Translations under genes and position numbers: made by a program
Assembly (NCBI GenBank): GCA_964548595.1
Contig: CAZJQO010000043.1
Location: 1-13,128 of the forward strand
Length of the DNA stretch: 13,128 nt
Source: JAJYVH01 sp964548595
GTDB taxonomy: Archaea; Micrarchaeota; Micrarchaeia; Micrarchaeales; CABMGC01
Direction: 5' to 3'
The notes under the pieces: model-generated
Databases searched by the model: none
What the model was told of the DNA's origin: nothing
Seen by the model: only the letters and a program-made list of their open reading frames with translations
In this document: positions 1 to 6,311 of the stretch, piece by piece
Numbering within the stretch: position 1 is the first letter of the stretch
How the letters are laid out: each line of letters starts with the position of its first letter

Positions 1-15
1 TAAAAGAAGTAAAGC
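1..15 (-). terminator. pyrimidine-rich tract after the L11 stop
   Basis: Immediately after the L11 stop codon the minus strand reads GCTTTACTTCTTTTA, a short T-rich stretch of the kind at which archaeal RNA polymerase can terminate. The window ends here, so the full element cannot be seen and a further downstream gene cannot be excluded. Weak call. Confidence 0.25.
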
Positions 16-483
16 TCAGATCCCGAGCTCCCCGCTCTCAATCTTTGCAATCGCTTCCCGAGCCGGCATTCCCTCAACTGTAATATTCATGCTCTTGCAC
101 GTGCCCGCGAGCTGCATTATCTTCTCCTTGAGCGAATGGCCGTAGAGCGAGTGCTCCTTCGCCTTGGCAACCTCCTTAAGCTGCTCAATCGTTACGTTGC
201 CTACCACCTCATCCTTTGTCTTGGCGCCTTTCTGTATGCCAAGCTCCTTCAGTATGAGCGCGCTGCTAGGCGGCGAGCCCACTTCAACCCTGTACGCCTT
301 CGTGCCAGTGTCTATTATTATCTTCACCGGCACCTTTATGCCAGCGTACGCTGCCGTCTGCTTGTTTATGTCCTCTATTATCTTTGCCACGTTGACTCCA
401 AGCGGTCCGAGCGCGGGCCCGAAAGGCGGCCCTCCGGTTGCCTTGCCTCCCTCTATAAGTCCCCTTATCGTTGTCTCTGCCAT
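16..483 (-). CDS. rpl11: Large-subunit ribosomal protein L11 (uL11)
   Basis: This is a 155-residue uL11, which binds the GTPase-associated region of 23S rRNA at the base of the stalk and contacts elongation factors. The N-terminal domain carries the diagnostic Pro/Gly-rich stretch GGPPFGPALGPLGVNV (about residues 17-32). The C-terminal RNA-binding domain spans about residues 72-155 and includes KEHSLYGHSLKEKIMQLAGT (109-128), ending ESGELGI. The length is normal for archaeal L11. The ATG lies 2 nt after the Spt5 stop, and the ribosome-binding site AAGGTG (489-494) is built from the last two codons of Spt5, so the genes are translationally coupled. In most archaea L1, L10 and L12 follow directly; here they lie about 5.5 kb away in a separate operon. 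Identification is secure from sequence. Confidence 0.97.
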   Translation of the reverse strand: MAETTIRGLIEGGKATGGPPFGPALGPLGVNVAKIIEDINKQTAAYAGIKVPVKIIIDTGTKAYRVEVGSPPSSALILKELGIQKGAKTKDEVVGNVTIEQLKEVAKAKEHSLYGHSLKEKIMQLAGTCKSMNITVEGMPAREAIAKIESGELGI

Positions 484-485
484 CT

Positions 486-932
486 CTACACCTTCTCTGC
501 CTTCTGGAGTATCTTGGCCGTGCTCATCTTTGTAGTCACTGGTATCGGCACCGCCACGTCCATCAGCTCAACCGTCATCTCCTCCTTTGTGGTGTCCACC
601 TTTATCACCTTGGCCTTGTAACCCTTGAACGGACCTCCGCTGAACTCGACTATGTCGTTCACTCCTATCTCCTCTATTACCTTCTTTACCTCGAGCATCT
701 TCTCCAGCTCCTCGTCGCTGAGCGCCTTGGAGAGTATGCCCTTCACGTGCGGCTCGTCGCGTATTATCTCCCTTGCCGCGTTCTCGTCCTGCGCCTCGAG
801 TATGAGGTAGCCGCGCATGCCCTCCACCAGTATTATAGCGTAAACAGGTATGCTTGATTTTTCTACCTTGTTCTGGAGTATGTCTGCTGTTATGCGCTCC
901 TGGCTCGATGTTACCCTTACTATGTAATACAC
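486..932 (-). CDS. spt5: Transcription elongation factor Spt5 (archaeal NusG homologue)
   Basis: A 148-residue Spt5, the universally conserved RNA polymerase processivity factor that clamps the cleft and can link polymerase to the ribosome. The NGN domain occupies about residues 1-80, with the hydrophobic polymerase-contact strand region YAIILVEGMRGYLILEA (31-47). A linker helix (about 72-88) leads to the KOW domain, GVNDIVEFSGGPFKGYKAKV (90-109). The length matches archaeal Spt5 (about 145-155). The start codon is GTG (930-932), since no in-frame ATG lies before the conserved YYIVRV opening. Its Shine-Dalgarno signal is weak. Spt5 is usually preceded by secE in archaea; here the upstream 112 nt hold only a divergent promoter region shared with the methyltransferase gene. 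It is followed 2 nt later by L11. Confidence 0.96.
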   Translation of the reverse strand: MYYIVRVTSSQERITADILQNKVEKSSIPVYAIILVEGMRGYLILEAQDENAAREIIRDEPHVKGILSKALSDEELEKMLEVKKVIEEIGVNDIVEFSGGPFKGYKAKVIKVDTTKEEMTVELMDVAVPIPVTTKMSTAKILQKAEKV

Positions 933-1044
933 GCAATCACTCTGCTCTGCTGAAGCCCCAAAACAATGAAAACAAGGCTTGCCCTAGAGCAACCATACTT
1001 ATTTTGAGTAGCTCATTTATTAATGTGCTGTCTAGGTGATTCCT
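933..1044. promoter_or_regulatory. divergent promoter region between spt5 and the Trm5-like gene
   Basis: This 112-nt gap separates divergently transcribed genes and contains no coding sequence that I can support. A/T-rich TATA-like stretches occur around 990-1005 (CATACTTATTTTGAG on plus, CAAAATAAGTATG on minus) and around 1012-1024. I cannot assign one box to one gene with certainty. The plus-strand gene has a perfect Shine-Dalgarno AGGTGA at 1034-1039, five bases before its ATG, which means its transcript has a leader. Confidence 0.45.
1034..1039 (+). promoter_or_regulatory. Shine-Dalgarno AGGTGA deciding the methyltransferase start
   Basis: AGGTGA is complementary to the archaeal 16S rRNA 3' end and sits five bases (TTCCT) before ATG 1045. 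The in-frame GTG at 1036 lies inside it, so ATG 1045 is the likely start. Confidence 0.7.
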
Positions 1045-1821
1045 ATGGTGCCATCGCGATACGCGGCCAGGGGCTACGACCTCTACGGGAACATAGCGGT
1101 AGTGGAGGCTATGCCCGGCGCGGCTAAGGCGATTGCGAGGAAACTGATGCTGGAGAACAGGAATGTGAAGACTGTGCTGAGGAAGGGAGGGGCGGTGAGG
1201 GGCAGGTACAGAACAAGAAGGTTTGTCTACGTGGCCGGCAGGAGGAGCACGCTGGCCGAGTACAGGGAAAATAACTGCATCTTCAGGTTCGACATAGCCA
1301 GGGTATTCTTCTCCACGAGGCTTGCGTTCGAGCGCAAGCGCGTAAGCGAGCTGGTAAGCGATGGCGAGAACATAGTGGTTATGTTCGCAGGCGTGGGGCC
1401 GTTCGCCATAGAGATGTCGAAGCGCGACAGGCACGGCAGCGTGGTCGCGATGGAGCTGAACGCGGCGGCGTGCAGGTATATGCAGGACAACCTGAAGCTC
1501 AACAAGGTGAGCAACGTGATTGTGGAAAAGGGAGATGCGGGCAGGCTGGCCGGCAAGTACGCCCGCTTTGCCGACAGGGTGGTAATGCCGCTTCCGGCTA
1601 GCTCCGGCAGGTTCCTTAAGAGCGCTCTCGGAATGTGCAAGAGCAGCTGCGTAGTGCACTACTATGCATTCTGCAGGCGCGACGGCGTTCCAGAGTTAAT
1701 AAAAAGAGTAAAGGGAGCAGTGGAATCGGCTGGCAGGCGCTTCAGGCTCCTTTCCTGGCGCGTGGTAAGGCCCTACTCCGCCATGGAAGTGGAGGTGGTG
1801 CTGGATGCGCTGGTGCATTGA
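1045..1821 (+). CDS. Trm5/Tyw2-family tRNA (guanine-37) methyltransferase, D1-less
   Basis: A 258-residue SAM-dependent methyltransferase of the Trm5/Tyw2 family, which modifies G37 next to the anticodon. Numbering from the upstream in-frame GTG (1036; subtract 3 for the ATG), the D2 domain opens with GYDLYGNIAVVE (13-24) and ends in YRENNCIFRFDIARVFFSTR (76-95). The Rossmann D3 domain has the SAM loop MFAGVGPFAI (116-125), the acidic ribose ligand in MELN (139-142), DRVVMPLP (180-187) and VHYYAF (207-212), and closes with the family tail RPYSAMEVEVVLD. The LP motif and HYYAF favour Trm5 (m1G37) over Tyw2, but the protein lacks the N-terminal D1 domain of full Trm5 and is of Tyw2 length. ATG 1045 is chosen because AGGTGA (1034-1039) is an ideal ribosome-binding site and overlaps the alternative GTG. 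It depends on SAM, made by the MetK in this window. Confidence 0.85.
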   Translation: MVPSRYAARGYDLYGNIAVVEAMPGAAKAIARKLMLENRNVKTVLRKGGAVRGRYRTRRFVYVAGRRSTLAEYRENNCIFRFDIARVFFSTRLAFERKRVSELVSDGENIVVMFAGVGPFAIEMSKRDRHGSVVAMELNAAACRYMQDNLKLNKVSNVIVEKGDAGRLAGKYARFADRVVMPLPASSGRFLKSALGMCKSSCVVHYYAFCRRDGVPELIKRVKGAVESAGRRFRLLSWRVVRPYSAMEVEVVLDALVH

Positions 1822-1857
1822 AAGCACTTTAATCCTTTACTATGCTAACAATATGCG

Positions 1858-2616
1858 ATGAAGTCGCAGTCAGCGCTTGAGTTCCTAACTACGTACTCGT
1901 GGGCGTTCCTGATACTGGGCATATTCGTCGTTTCTGTAGCCACCATAGTATCTATACCAAGCACCGGCACGCTGACATACGCGCCGCAATCGTGCTACAT
2001 AACCACCCAGCTCTACTGCGTGCAGGCGCTCATCATGAGCAACTCGATCTCCACTGAGTTCGTTGCAATGCTTGACAACAACCTCGGCACACGCATAGGG
2101 TTTGCAAGCGCAAACTCCTTCAGCGTGGTGCCTTCCTATTCGAGCAGCGCCACATACAACGGTATCTGCACCCCGCAAAATGCAGGTTCGGGGGCGCTCA
2201 TAACCTGCACGGCCACGGTGCCAGGCGGCGTGACCTTCGGCACGCAGCTCAATCCAAGGTTTTCACTTTCATACCAGGTCTGTTCGCCAACGTGCACCGC
2301 CCCTGTATACGAAACCAGCGGCGAGGCCATTTCTACAGCTGTTCCATATGCGCAACTGCTGTTTACCGTGCACCTGGTGACAAGCCCGACTGCAGGCAAC
2401 ATCTCTGTAGATGGTGCAGAGTATGCCAACGGCGCTAACGTTGTCTGGGTCTATGGGATAAAGCACCAGATATATGCGGTTCCGCCTGCAGGCCCGTATG
2501 CATTCGGCTCGTGGTCCTACAGCAGCAACCTCACGCTCGGAGGCTCCTCGCAGTCCACAACAGTCTCCGGTACGGGCACCGGCACGCTGACGGCATCGTT
2601 CGTGCAGAGCGGGTAA
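1858..2616 (+). CDS. Secreted pilin-like/surface protein with class III signal peptide
   Basis: A 252-residue protein of unknown function that begins like an archaeal type IV prepilin. The first residues MKSQSALEFL form a class III signal (basic residue, then Q-S-A-x-E-F-L), with probable cleavage before Gln4 by a FlaK/PibD-type peptidase. A hydrophobic segment follows (about 13-33, WAFLILGIFVVSVATIV). The rest is Ser/Thr/Gly-rich and looks extracellular. Six cysteines (46, 54, 104, 117, 142, 146) could form disulfides. Residues about 165-250 form a small beta-domain of the surface-repeat type, with a VDGAEY strand, FGSWSYSSN and the closing TTVSGTGTGTLTASF. It could be a minor pilin, adhesin or S-layer-associated protein; the sequence does not decide. 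A TATA-like CTTTAAT near 1826-1832 would give a nearly leaderless mRNA. The gene converges on the ferredoxin gene with 1 nt between stop codons. Confidence 0.7.
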   Translation: MKSQSALEFLTTYSWAFLILGIFVVSVATIVSIPSTGTLTYAPQSCYITTQLYCVQALIMSNSISTEFVAMLDNNLGTRIGFASANSFSVVPSYSSSATYNGICTPQNAGSGALITCTATVPGGVTFGTQLNPRFSLSYQVCSPTCTAPVYETSGEAISTAVPYAQLLFTVHLVTSPTAGNISVDGAEYANGANVVWVYGIKHQIYAVPPAGPYAFGSWSYSSNLTLGGSSQSTTVSGTGTGTLTASFVQSG

Positions 2617-2617
2617 T

Positions 2618-2974
2618 TTACTTGTATATCGATCTGTAGACGTTGTTGCTGTCGTCGGTTATGACTATGCACTCGCCCTCGCACTCTATCAGGCAGGCCT
2701 GGCAGAGGATGCATGCCGAGCCGTTGACACCTACAGACATGCCTCCGCTCGTTCCGTCGTTGTCCGGCGCGAAGTGCCTGTGGCCGTCTTGAACGTTCTG
2801 CCATTTCTGAACAATGTCTGGCAGAGTCTGGCCCTTCCACTGGTGCTCGGCCGGCGCCGTGTCCTTGTTCGCGTCAGCGCTGTCCCTGTTATGCATCTCG
2901 AAGACAGCTACGGGGCAGACGTCCTTGCAGTGCTGGCACCCTGTGCACTTCTCCTTCTCCACATACGTGTCCAT
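2618..2974 (-). CDS. Ferredoxin-like protein with two 4Fe-4S motifs and a long insertion
   Basis: A 118-residue electron-transfer protein. The first cluster motif is CTGCQHCKDVCP (Cys 10, 13, 16, 20) and the second is CILCQACLIEC (Cys 88, 91, 94, 98). Both have C-x2-C-x2-C-x3-C spacing, as expected for two [4Fe-4S] clusters. The second motif has Glu where Pro normally follows the fourth Cys, and an extra Cys102 lies four residues on. The 67 residues between the motifs are far more than the roughly 25-30 of a compact diferredoxin. They contain no Cys, are polar and acidic, and include HQWKGQTLPDIVQKWQNV (44-61) and three His. There is no signal peptide, so the protein is cytosolic. It lies 46 nt after the 59-codon gene and is probably co-transcribed with it. 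GAGG eight bases upstream can serve as ribosome-binding site. No partner oxidoreductase is visible. Confidence 0.85.
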   Translation of the reverse strand: MDTYVEKEKCTGCQHCKDVCPVAVFEMHNRDSADANKDTAPAEHQWKGQTLPDIVQKWQNVQDGHRHFAPDNDGTSGGMSVGVNGSACILCQACLIECEGECIVITDDSNNVYRSIYK

Positions 2975-3020
2975 ATTTCCAGCCTCGCCGCTGATCCAGT
3001 CCGCAGTTGCACGCTTGACC

Positions 3021-3200
3021 TTACTGCGTTTGCTCGTTTCTCACAAGACTAAGGTGGTAATTTTTATATATGTTTTCGTTGCTCTCCTGCAGCTTCCTTT
3101 TTAGCTCGTCGGGCAGGTTCGCAGGATTGTGCTTCCTCAGTCTTTCCAGAAGGTCAGCAATGCTCCTGGTCATGCTTTCGTGCTTCTCCTCCCACTTCAT
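3021..3200 (-). CDS. Hypothetical 59-residue charged helical protein
   Basis: A short reading frame, ATG (3198-3200) to TAA (3021-3023), that fills the gap between PmbA and the ferredoxin. The product starts MKWEEKHESM, continues with the amphipathic helix-like TRSIADLLERLRKHN, has a PANLPDELKRKLQ turn-helix, and ends RNEQTQ. It has no Cys, no membrane segment and no domain I recognise. Support for a real gene comes from its position and from a TATA element (CATATATTG, 3221-3229) centred about 25 nt before the ATG, where an archaeal TATA box would give a leaderless transcript. The sequence also reads as a well-behaved soluble protein. It is followed 46 nt later by the ferredoxin on the same strand, so a role with that redox protein is possible but unproven. 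Confidence 0.6.
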   Translation of the reverse strand: MKWEEKHESMTRSIADLLERLRKHNPANLPDELKRKLQESNENIYKNYHLSLVRNEQTQ

Positions 3201-3220
3201 GCTCTTCTTTGCGCGTTAAA

Positions 3221-3229
3221 CAATATATG
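3221..3229 (-). promoter_or_regulatory. TATA box for the 59-codon gene and ferredoxin
   Basis: The minus strand reads GACATATATTGTTTAACG here. The CATATATTG core is centred about 25 nt before the ATG at 3200, the normal archaeal TATA-to-start distance, so transcription would begin at or next to the start codon. It lies just past the PmbA stop (3251) and so starts a new unit. Confidence 0.5.
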
Positions 3230-3250
3230 TCTTGCTGCTGCACTTGTATG

Positions 3251-4594
3251 CTACGCTACGCTGACCCTTACACCGTTGACCAGCATGCTTGGCATGAAGT
3301 AGTAGCTTCCTGCATCCCATGATGTTGCCTGCCTGGTGTCCCTGGCCACGCACTCTATGTTGTTCAGCATGCGCGGCACGCTGTCAGTTATCCTTATGCC
3401 TACCATGGAGCTCACGCTCATCTTCCTTATCACGAACTTGGGCTCCCCGCGCTCCACGTACAGCGCCATGTCCCTGGGCACAGTTGAGAAGTCTCCGGTA
3501 ACGTAATTGGCGAACCTGGTGTACCATGTGTTTGTTATGACTATGCCCTTTTCCATCCTGCCTATGAGCTCGTTGATGTCCTTGACCTGCTTCCTGTGCG
3601 TGAATACTGGCGTGTTGGGGCCTGGTGTAACAAGGCCGGCATTGCCGGTGCTCCTTGTCTTGTACTTCCTTGCTGTGGAGTAGTTGTGCAGATAATTTGT
3701 CAGCACGCCTTCTTTTATCACGCTTGTTTTCTGCGTGGGATAGCCCTCCTGGTCGAACGGCATCGCGTCCACCGAGCCTGCAGCATTGCCGTCATCAAAG
3801 AGGCTCACATCCCTGCCAGCTACCCGCTTGCCGAGCCTGCCGGTGAAGACGCTGCCTGTCTCGACGTTGCCCATGGCTGCCATCGCGTCGAGCTCCGCGA
3901 TGAGGCTGCCGCCCGGCGAGGGCAGGTAGAGTATGTCATAGGTGCCAGCTCCTATGCTCCCTGTCTTGTCAACCCTGCGCATCAGCTCCGCCTCGTTGCC
4001 CACAAATGCCTCTGGCTTTATGTCCTTGAGGAAGCTGGATGCTGTAACGTCTTGGAACGAGGTCGCTTTGCGGAACATGCGCAGCGATACCTTGATGCGG
4101 GTGCTCTTCCATTCGCTTGCCACCCCTTTCGTTGTGGCCATCTCAGAAGCTGCCCTGAATGCGAAGACAGTGCCAGCCACTTTCTCAGCCCCGTTTTCCA
4201 TAGCTGCATTTATGCACGCTTCTGCCATGTCTGCAAGCGTGTCCACTCCGTAATCGTACAGCTTTGCGTCGTAGCCCATGTGCTTCGCGTACCTGAACGG
4301 GCCCTGCGCTATGCCGTAGTAGTCGGCCTTGGGTATGGCGTAGCGCAGCGCATCCTTCGCCCTTCCCAGCGCCTCTCCCGCGCTCTCTCCGCTGCGCTTC
4401 TCTATGTTGGTAAATACCACCTTCTTGTCCTTCGCCGCGAAGAGGCCGCCCGATTCGTCGTACTGCTCCGCCACAGAGTCTATCTTGCTGTTTGTTATCT
4501 TCAGGTAGCTGCTTATGCCGCTTGAAAAATTCACCACGGCCTCGTCGAAGCCCTTTCCCTTCGCAGCCGAAACTGCTTCAAGAGCCAGACCCAT
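3251..4594 (-). CDS. pmbA: TldE/PmbA-family protein, partner of the TldD metalloprotease
   Basis: A 447-residue member of the TldD/PmbA (U62) family. In bacteria PmbA (TldE) forms a heterodimeric protease with TldD that degrades unfolded or modified peptides (microcin B17 leader, CcdA); PmbA itself lacks the zinc site. Consistent with that, no HExxxH motif occurs here. Recognisable segments are SSYLKITNSKIDSVAEQYDE near the N terminus, MPFDQEGYPTQKTSVIKEGV in the middle, and the C-terminal stretch LYVERGEPKFVIRKMSVSSM. The length matches E. coli PmbA (450). The frame stays open upstream to 4708, inside tldD, but those 38 residues are shadow: ATG 4592-4594 starts the family-like MGLALEAVSAAK, lies four bases after the TldD stop, and has GGGTGA just upstream overlapping that stop. 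It is the last gene of the L1-L10-L12-tldD-pmbA unit. Confidence 0.9.
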   Translation of the reverse strand: MGLALEAVSAAKGKGFDEAVVNFSSGISSYLKITNSKIDSVAEQYDESGGLFAAKDKKVVFTNIEKRSGESAGEALGRAKDALRYAIPKADYYGIAQGPFRYAKHMGYDAKLYDYGVDTLADMAEACINAAMENGAEKVAGTVFAFRAASEMATTKGVASEWKSTRIKVSLRMFRKATSFQDVTASSFLKDIKPEAFVGNEAELMRRVDKTGSIGAGTYDILYLPSPGGSLIAELDAMAAMGNVETGSVFTGRLGKRVAGRDVSLFDDGNAAGSVDAMPFDQEGYPTQKTSVIKEGVLTNYLHNYSTARKYKTRSTGNAGLVTPGPNTPVFTHRKQVKDINELIGRMEKGIVITNTWYTRFANYVTGDFSTVPRDMALYVERGEPKFVIRKMSVSSMVGIRITDSVPRMLNNIECVARDTRQATSWDAGSYYFMPSMLVNGVRVSVA

Positions 4595-4598
4595 GCAA

Positions 4599-5993
4599 TC
4601 ACCCGAACTCGAGCAGCGCTGCAGCTCCGCCCATCGTGACAGGAACGCCCTGCATCGGCTCTCCCTTGCCGCACGTGCCTGTATACAGCTCGGTATCCTT
4701 GCCCACAAGCTTTACTGAGCGCCAGAAGTCAAGCGTCTGCATCTCTATCTTGTAGTTCTTCACCGGCTCTGCCAGGCTGCCATTCCTTATCATGTACGCC
4801 TCGTTGCCCGAGTACCTTGCGAAGCTCCTTGTGTCGTCGATGTTCCACTCTGTGCTGTTGAAGCTCTTGACGTAAACGCCTTCTTTGGCCTCTGAAATGA
4901 GTTCATCAAGGCTGGCTCTGCCAGGCTTCAGGTACGTGTTGGCCATGCGCACCATTGGCTCGTGCGTGTACGAATCGCTCCTTGCAGCCCCGTTGCTCTT
5001 CCTGCGCAGCATAGACGCATACTCCCTGTTGAGCAGCAGCTCCTTCTGCATGCCCTTTTCAACTATGACCCTCGCTCTGGACTTGACGCCCTCGTCGTCG
5101 TAGAGGTAGAAGCCGTTGCTATTCTCTATAGTTGGGTCGTCCATTATGGTTACCTGGCTGCTGCCTATCCTGAGCCCGAGATTGTCTTTGGTCACGTAGC
5201 TGGTGCCCGCCTGCGCGGCCTCTCTCCCGAATACCCGGTCTGCCTCGTTGGGGTGCCCAACGCTCTCATGAGCTGCTATGCCTGTTATCTCCGGGGCTAT
5301 GACCGCCTTCCTGACGGAGCGCAGCGCATCGGCGTTTAGAGTCTTTCCTCTCTCTATGACTTTGCTCAGGCTCTTGGCCGTCTCAAGCAGTCGGTCGGCA
5401 ACGAGCCCCGCGTCGAACTGCTCGTAGCCTCCCGTGGCGCCTATCTGTGTCATGCTCTGCTTGGTCTCAGCGCCTATGCCTACTGTTATCGGTATGAAGG
5501 CGCCTATGGAGGGCAGGTTAGCGTGTATCTCGCTGCCGTCTGAATTGGCATAATACGAAACGCTCCTGCCCAGGTTCCCGTAGACGCTCCTGAACTTTAT
5601 GTGCCTCTGCTTTGCCAGTTCTTTGTCTATGCTGCCGAGATCCTTGAGCATGTTTGCGTCGTCTACGCTCTCCTTCTCGGCTACGCTGTAGCTGGCCTTC
5701 TCCTTCCTTTCTGCGGACATGCCCGTGCCGATTCCTGGAAAATGCCTGAACCTCGCTATGAGCTCAGACACGCTCCTCTTGTCAGTCTTGTCGGTAGAGA
5801 GCGTGTAGAGCCTCCGCTTCTTTATCAGCCTTATCCTGAGTCCGGTCTCCTGGCCTGTGGCGGTGGCGTTGACCTTGCCCTGCTCTATGGCAAAGCCCTT
5901 GGAGTAGGACTGCTCAAGGTATGCCTCGTAGTACTCGGCACCTGAACGCTTGGCTGCCTCGAGCGCCTGCAGTGCTGCAGACTCGTCGAGCAT
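4599..5993 (-). CDS. tldD: TldD zinc metalloprotease
   Basis: A 464-residue TldD, the catalytic subunit of the TldD/TldE peptidase. The metal site is visible as HESVGHPNEAD (His242, Glu243, His247), the HExxxH signature of the family. The C-terminal block GTCGKGEPMQGVPVTMGGAA (439-458) supplies Cys441, which corresponds to the third zinc ligand known from E. coli TldD. The N terminus, ALEAAKRSGAEYYEAYLEQS, is the usual TldD opening. The length is slightly under E. coli TldD (481). The start ATG (5991-5993) lies four bases after the L12 stop with no clear Shine-Dalgarno, suggesting translational coupling. It is followed four bases later by pmbA, as expected for obligate partners. The unusual feature is its position directly behind the ribosomal stalk gene. 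The physiological substrate in archaea is not known to me. Confidence 0.95.
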   Translation of the reverse strand: MLDESAALQALEAAKRSGAEYYEAYLEQSYSKGFAIEQGKVNATATGQETGLRIRLIKKRRLYTLSTDKTDKRSVSELIARFRHFPGIGTGMSAERKEKASYSVAEKESVDDANMLKDLGSIDKELAKQRHIKFRSVYGNLGRSVSYYANSDGSEIHANLPSIGAFIPITVGIGAETKQSMTQIGATGGYEQFDAGLVADRLLETAKSLSKVIERGKTLNADALRSVRKAVIAPEITGIAAHESVGHPNEADRVFGREAAQAGTSYVTKDNLGLRIGSSQVTIMDDPTIENSNGFYLYDDEGVKSRARVIVEKGMQKELLLNREYASMLRRKSNGAARSDSYTHEPMVRMANTYLKPGRASLDELISEAKEGVYVKSFNSTEWNIDDTRSFARYSGNEAYMIRNGSLAEPVKNYKIEMQTLDFWRSVKLVGKDTELYTGTCGKGEPMQGVPVTMGGAAALLEFG

Positions 5994-5997
5994 GGGC

Positions 5998-6297
5998 TCA
6001 GCCGAAGAGGCTTGCCAGGCCGCTTGCAGCCGCTTCCTCGCTCTTTTTCTCGTCAGCTTCGCTCTTCTTCTCCTCAGCCTTTGCGGCCTGGGGCGCCTGC
6101 GTCTGTACCACAGCCTGCGCTGTCTGCGCGTTCTTTATCACTTCCTTTATGTTTACCCCTTTGAGCGCGCTTACCACAGACTTGGCCATAGCTTCGTCGG
6201 GCTCCTTGCCGGCTGCCTTGACCACACTCTTTATGCTCTCCTCAGTTACATCCTTGCCTACTGCGTCAAGCAATAGAGCCGCGTATATGTACTCCAT
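5998..6297 (-). CDS. rpl12: Ribosomal stalk protein L12 (archaeal P1 type)
   Basis: A 99-residue archaeal L12/P1, present as dimers on the L10 spine, recruiting EF-1alpha and EF-2 to the ribosome. Domains: an N-terminal helical dimerisation domain opening MEYIYAALLLDAVGKDVTEE (1-20), an Ala/Gln-rich hinge (about 60-73), a charged Lys/Glu segment (about 76-91), and the factor-binding tail SGLASLFG. The frame extends six codons upstream to 6315, but ATG 6295-6297 is chosen. It matches the conserved family start and has AAGGTG (6305-6310) seven bases upstream, whereas the earlier ATG overlaps the L10 stop and has no such site. The spacer to the L10 stop is 14 nt. TldD follows four bases after the stop. 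Confidence 0.95.
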   Translation of the reverse strand: MEYIYAALLLDAVGKDVTEESIKSVVKAAGKEPDEAMAKSVVSALKGVNIKEVIKNAQTAQAVVQTQAPQAAKAEEKKSEADEKKSEEAAASGLASLFG

Positions 6298-6311
6298 CTC
6301 ATTACACCTTT

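Noticed and set aside
937..1659. Long minus-strand open frame (240 codons) opposite the methyltransferase gene
   Set aside because: It is antisense to a gene with clear SAM-binding motifs, is rich in His/Arg/Pro, and shows no recognisable domain.
3063..3078. TATA-like run (ACATATATAAAAATT on minus) upstream of ferredoxin
   Set aside because: It is inside the 59-codon gene, encoding Asn-Ile-Tyr-Lys-Asn, and would give a leader of about 65 nt; it may be coincidence, although an internal ferredoxin promoter cannot be excluded.
3596..4525. Long plus-strand open frame (309 codons) opposite PmbA
   Set aside because: It is the antisense shadow of a well-supported gene, with Cys/His/Arg-rich nonsense composition and no family resemblance.
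4595..4708. 38-codon upstream extension of PmbA
   Set aside because: It lies wholly within tldD in another frame, and ATG 4594 directly after the TldD stop gives the normal PmbA length and start.
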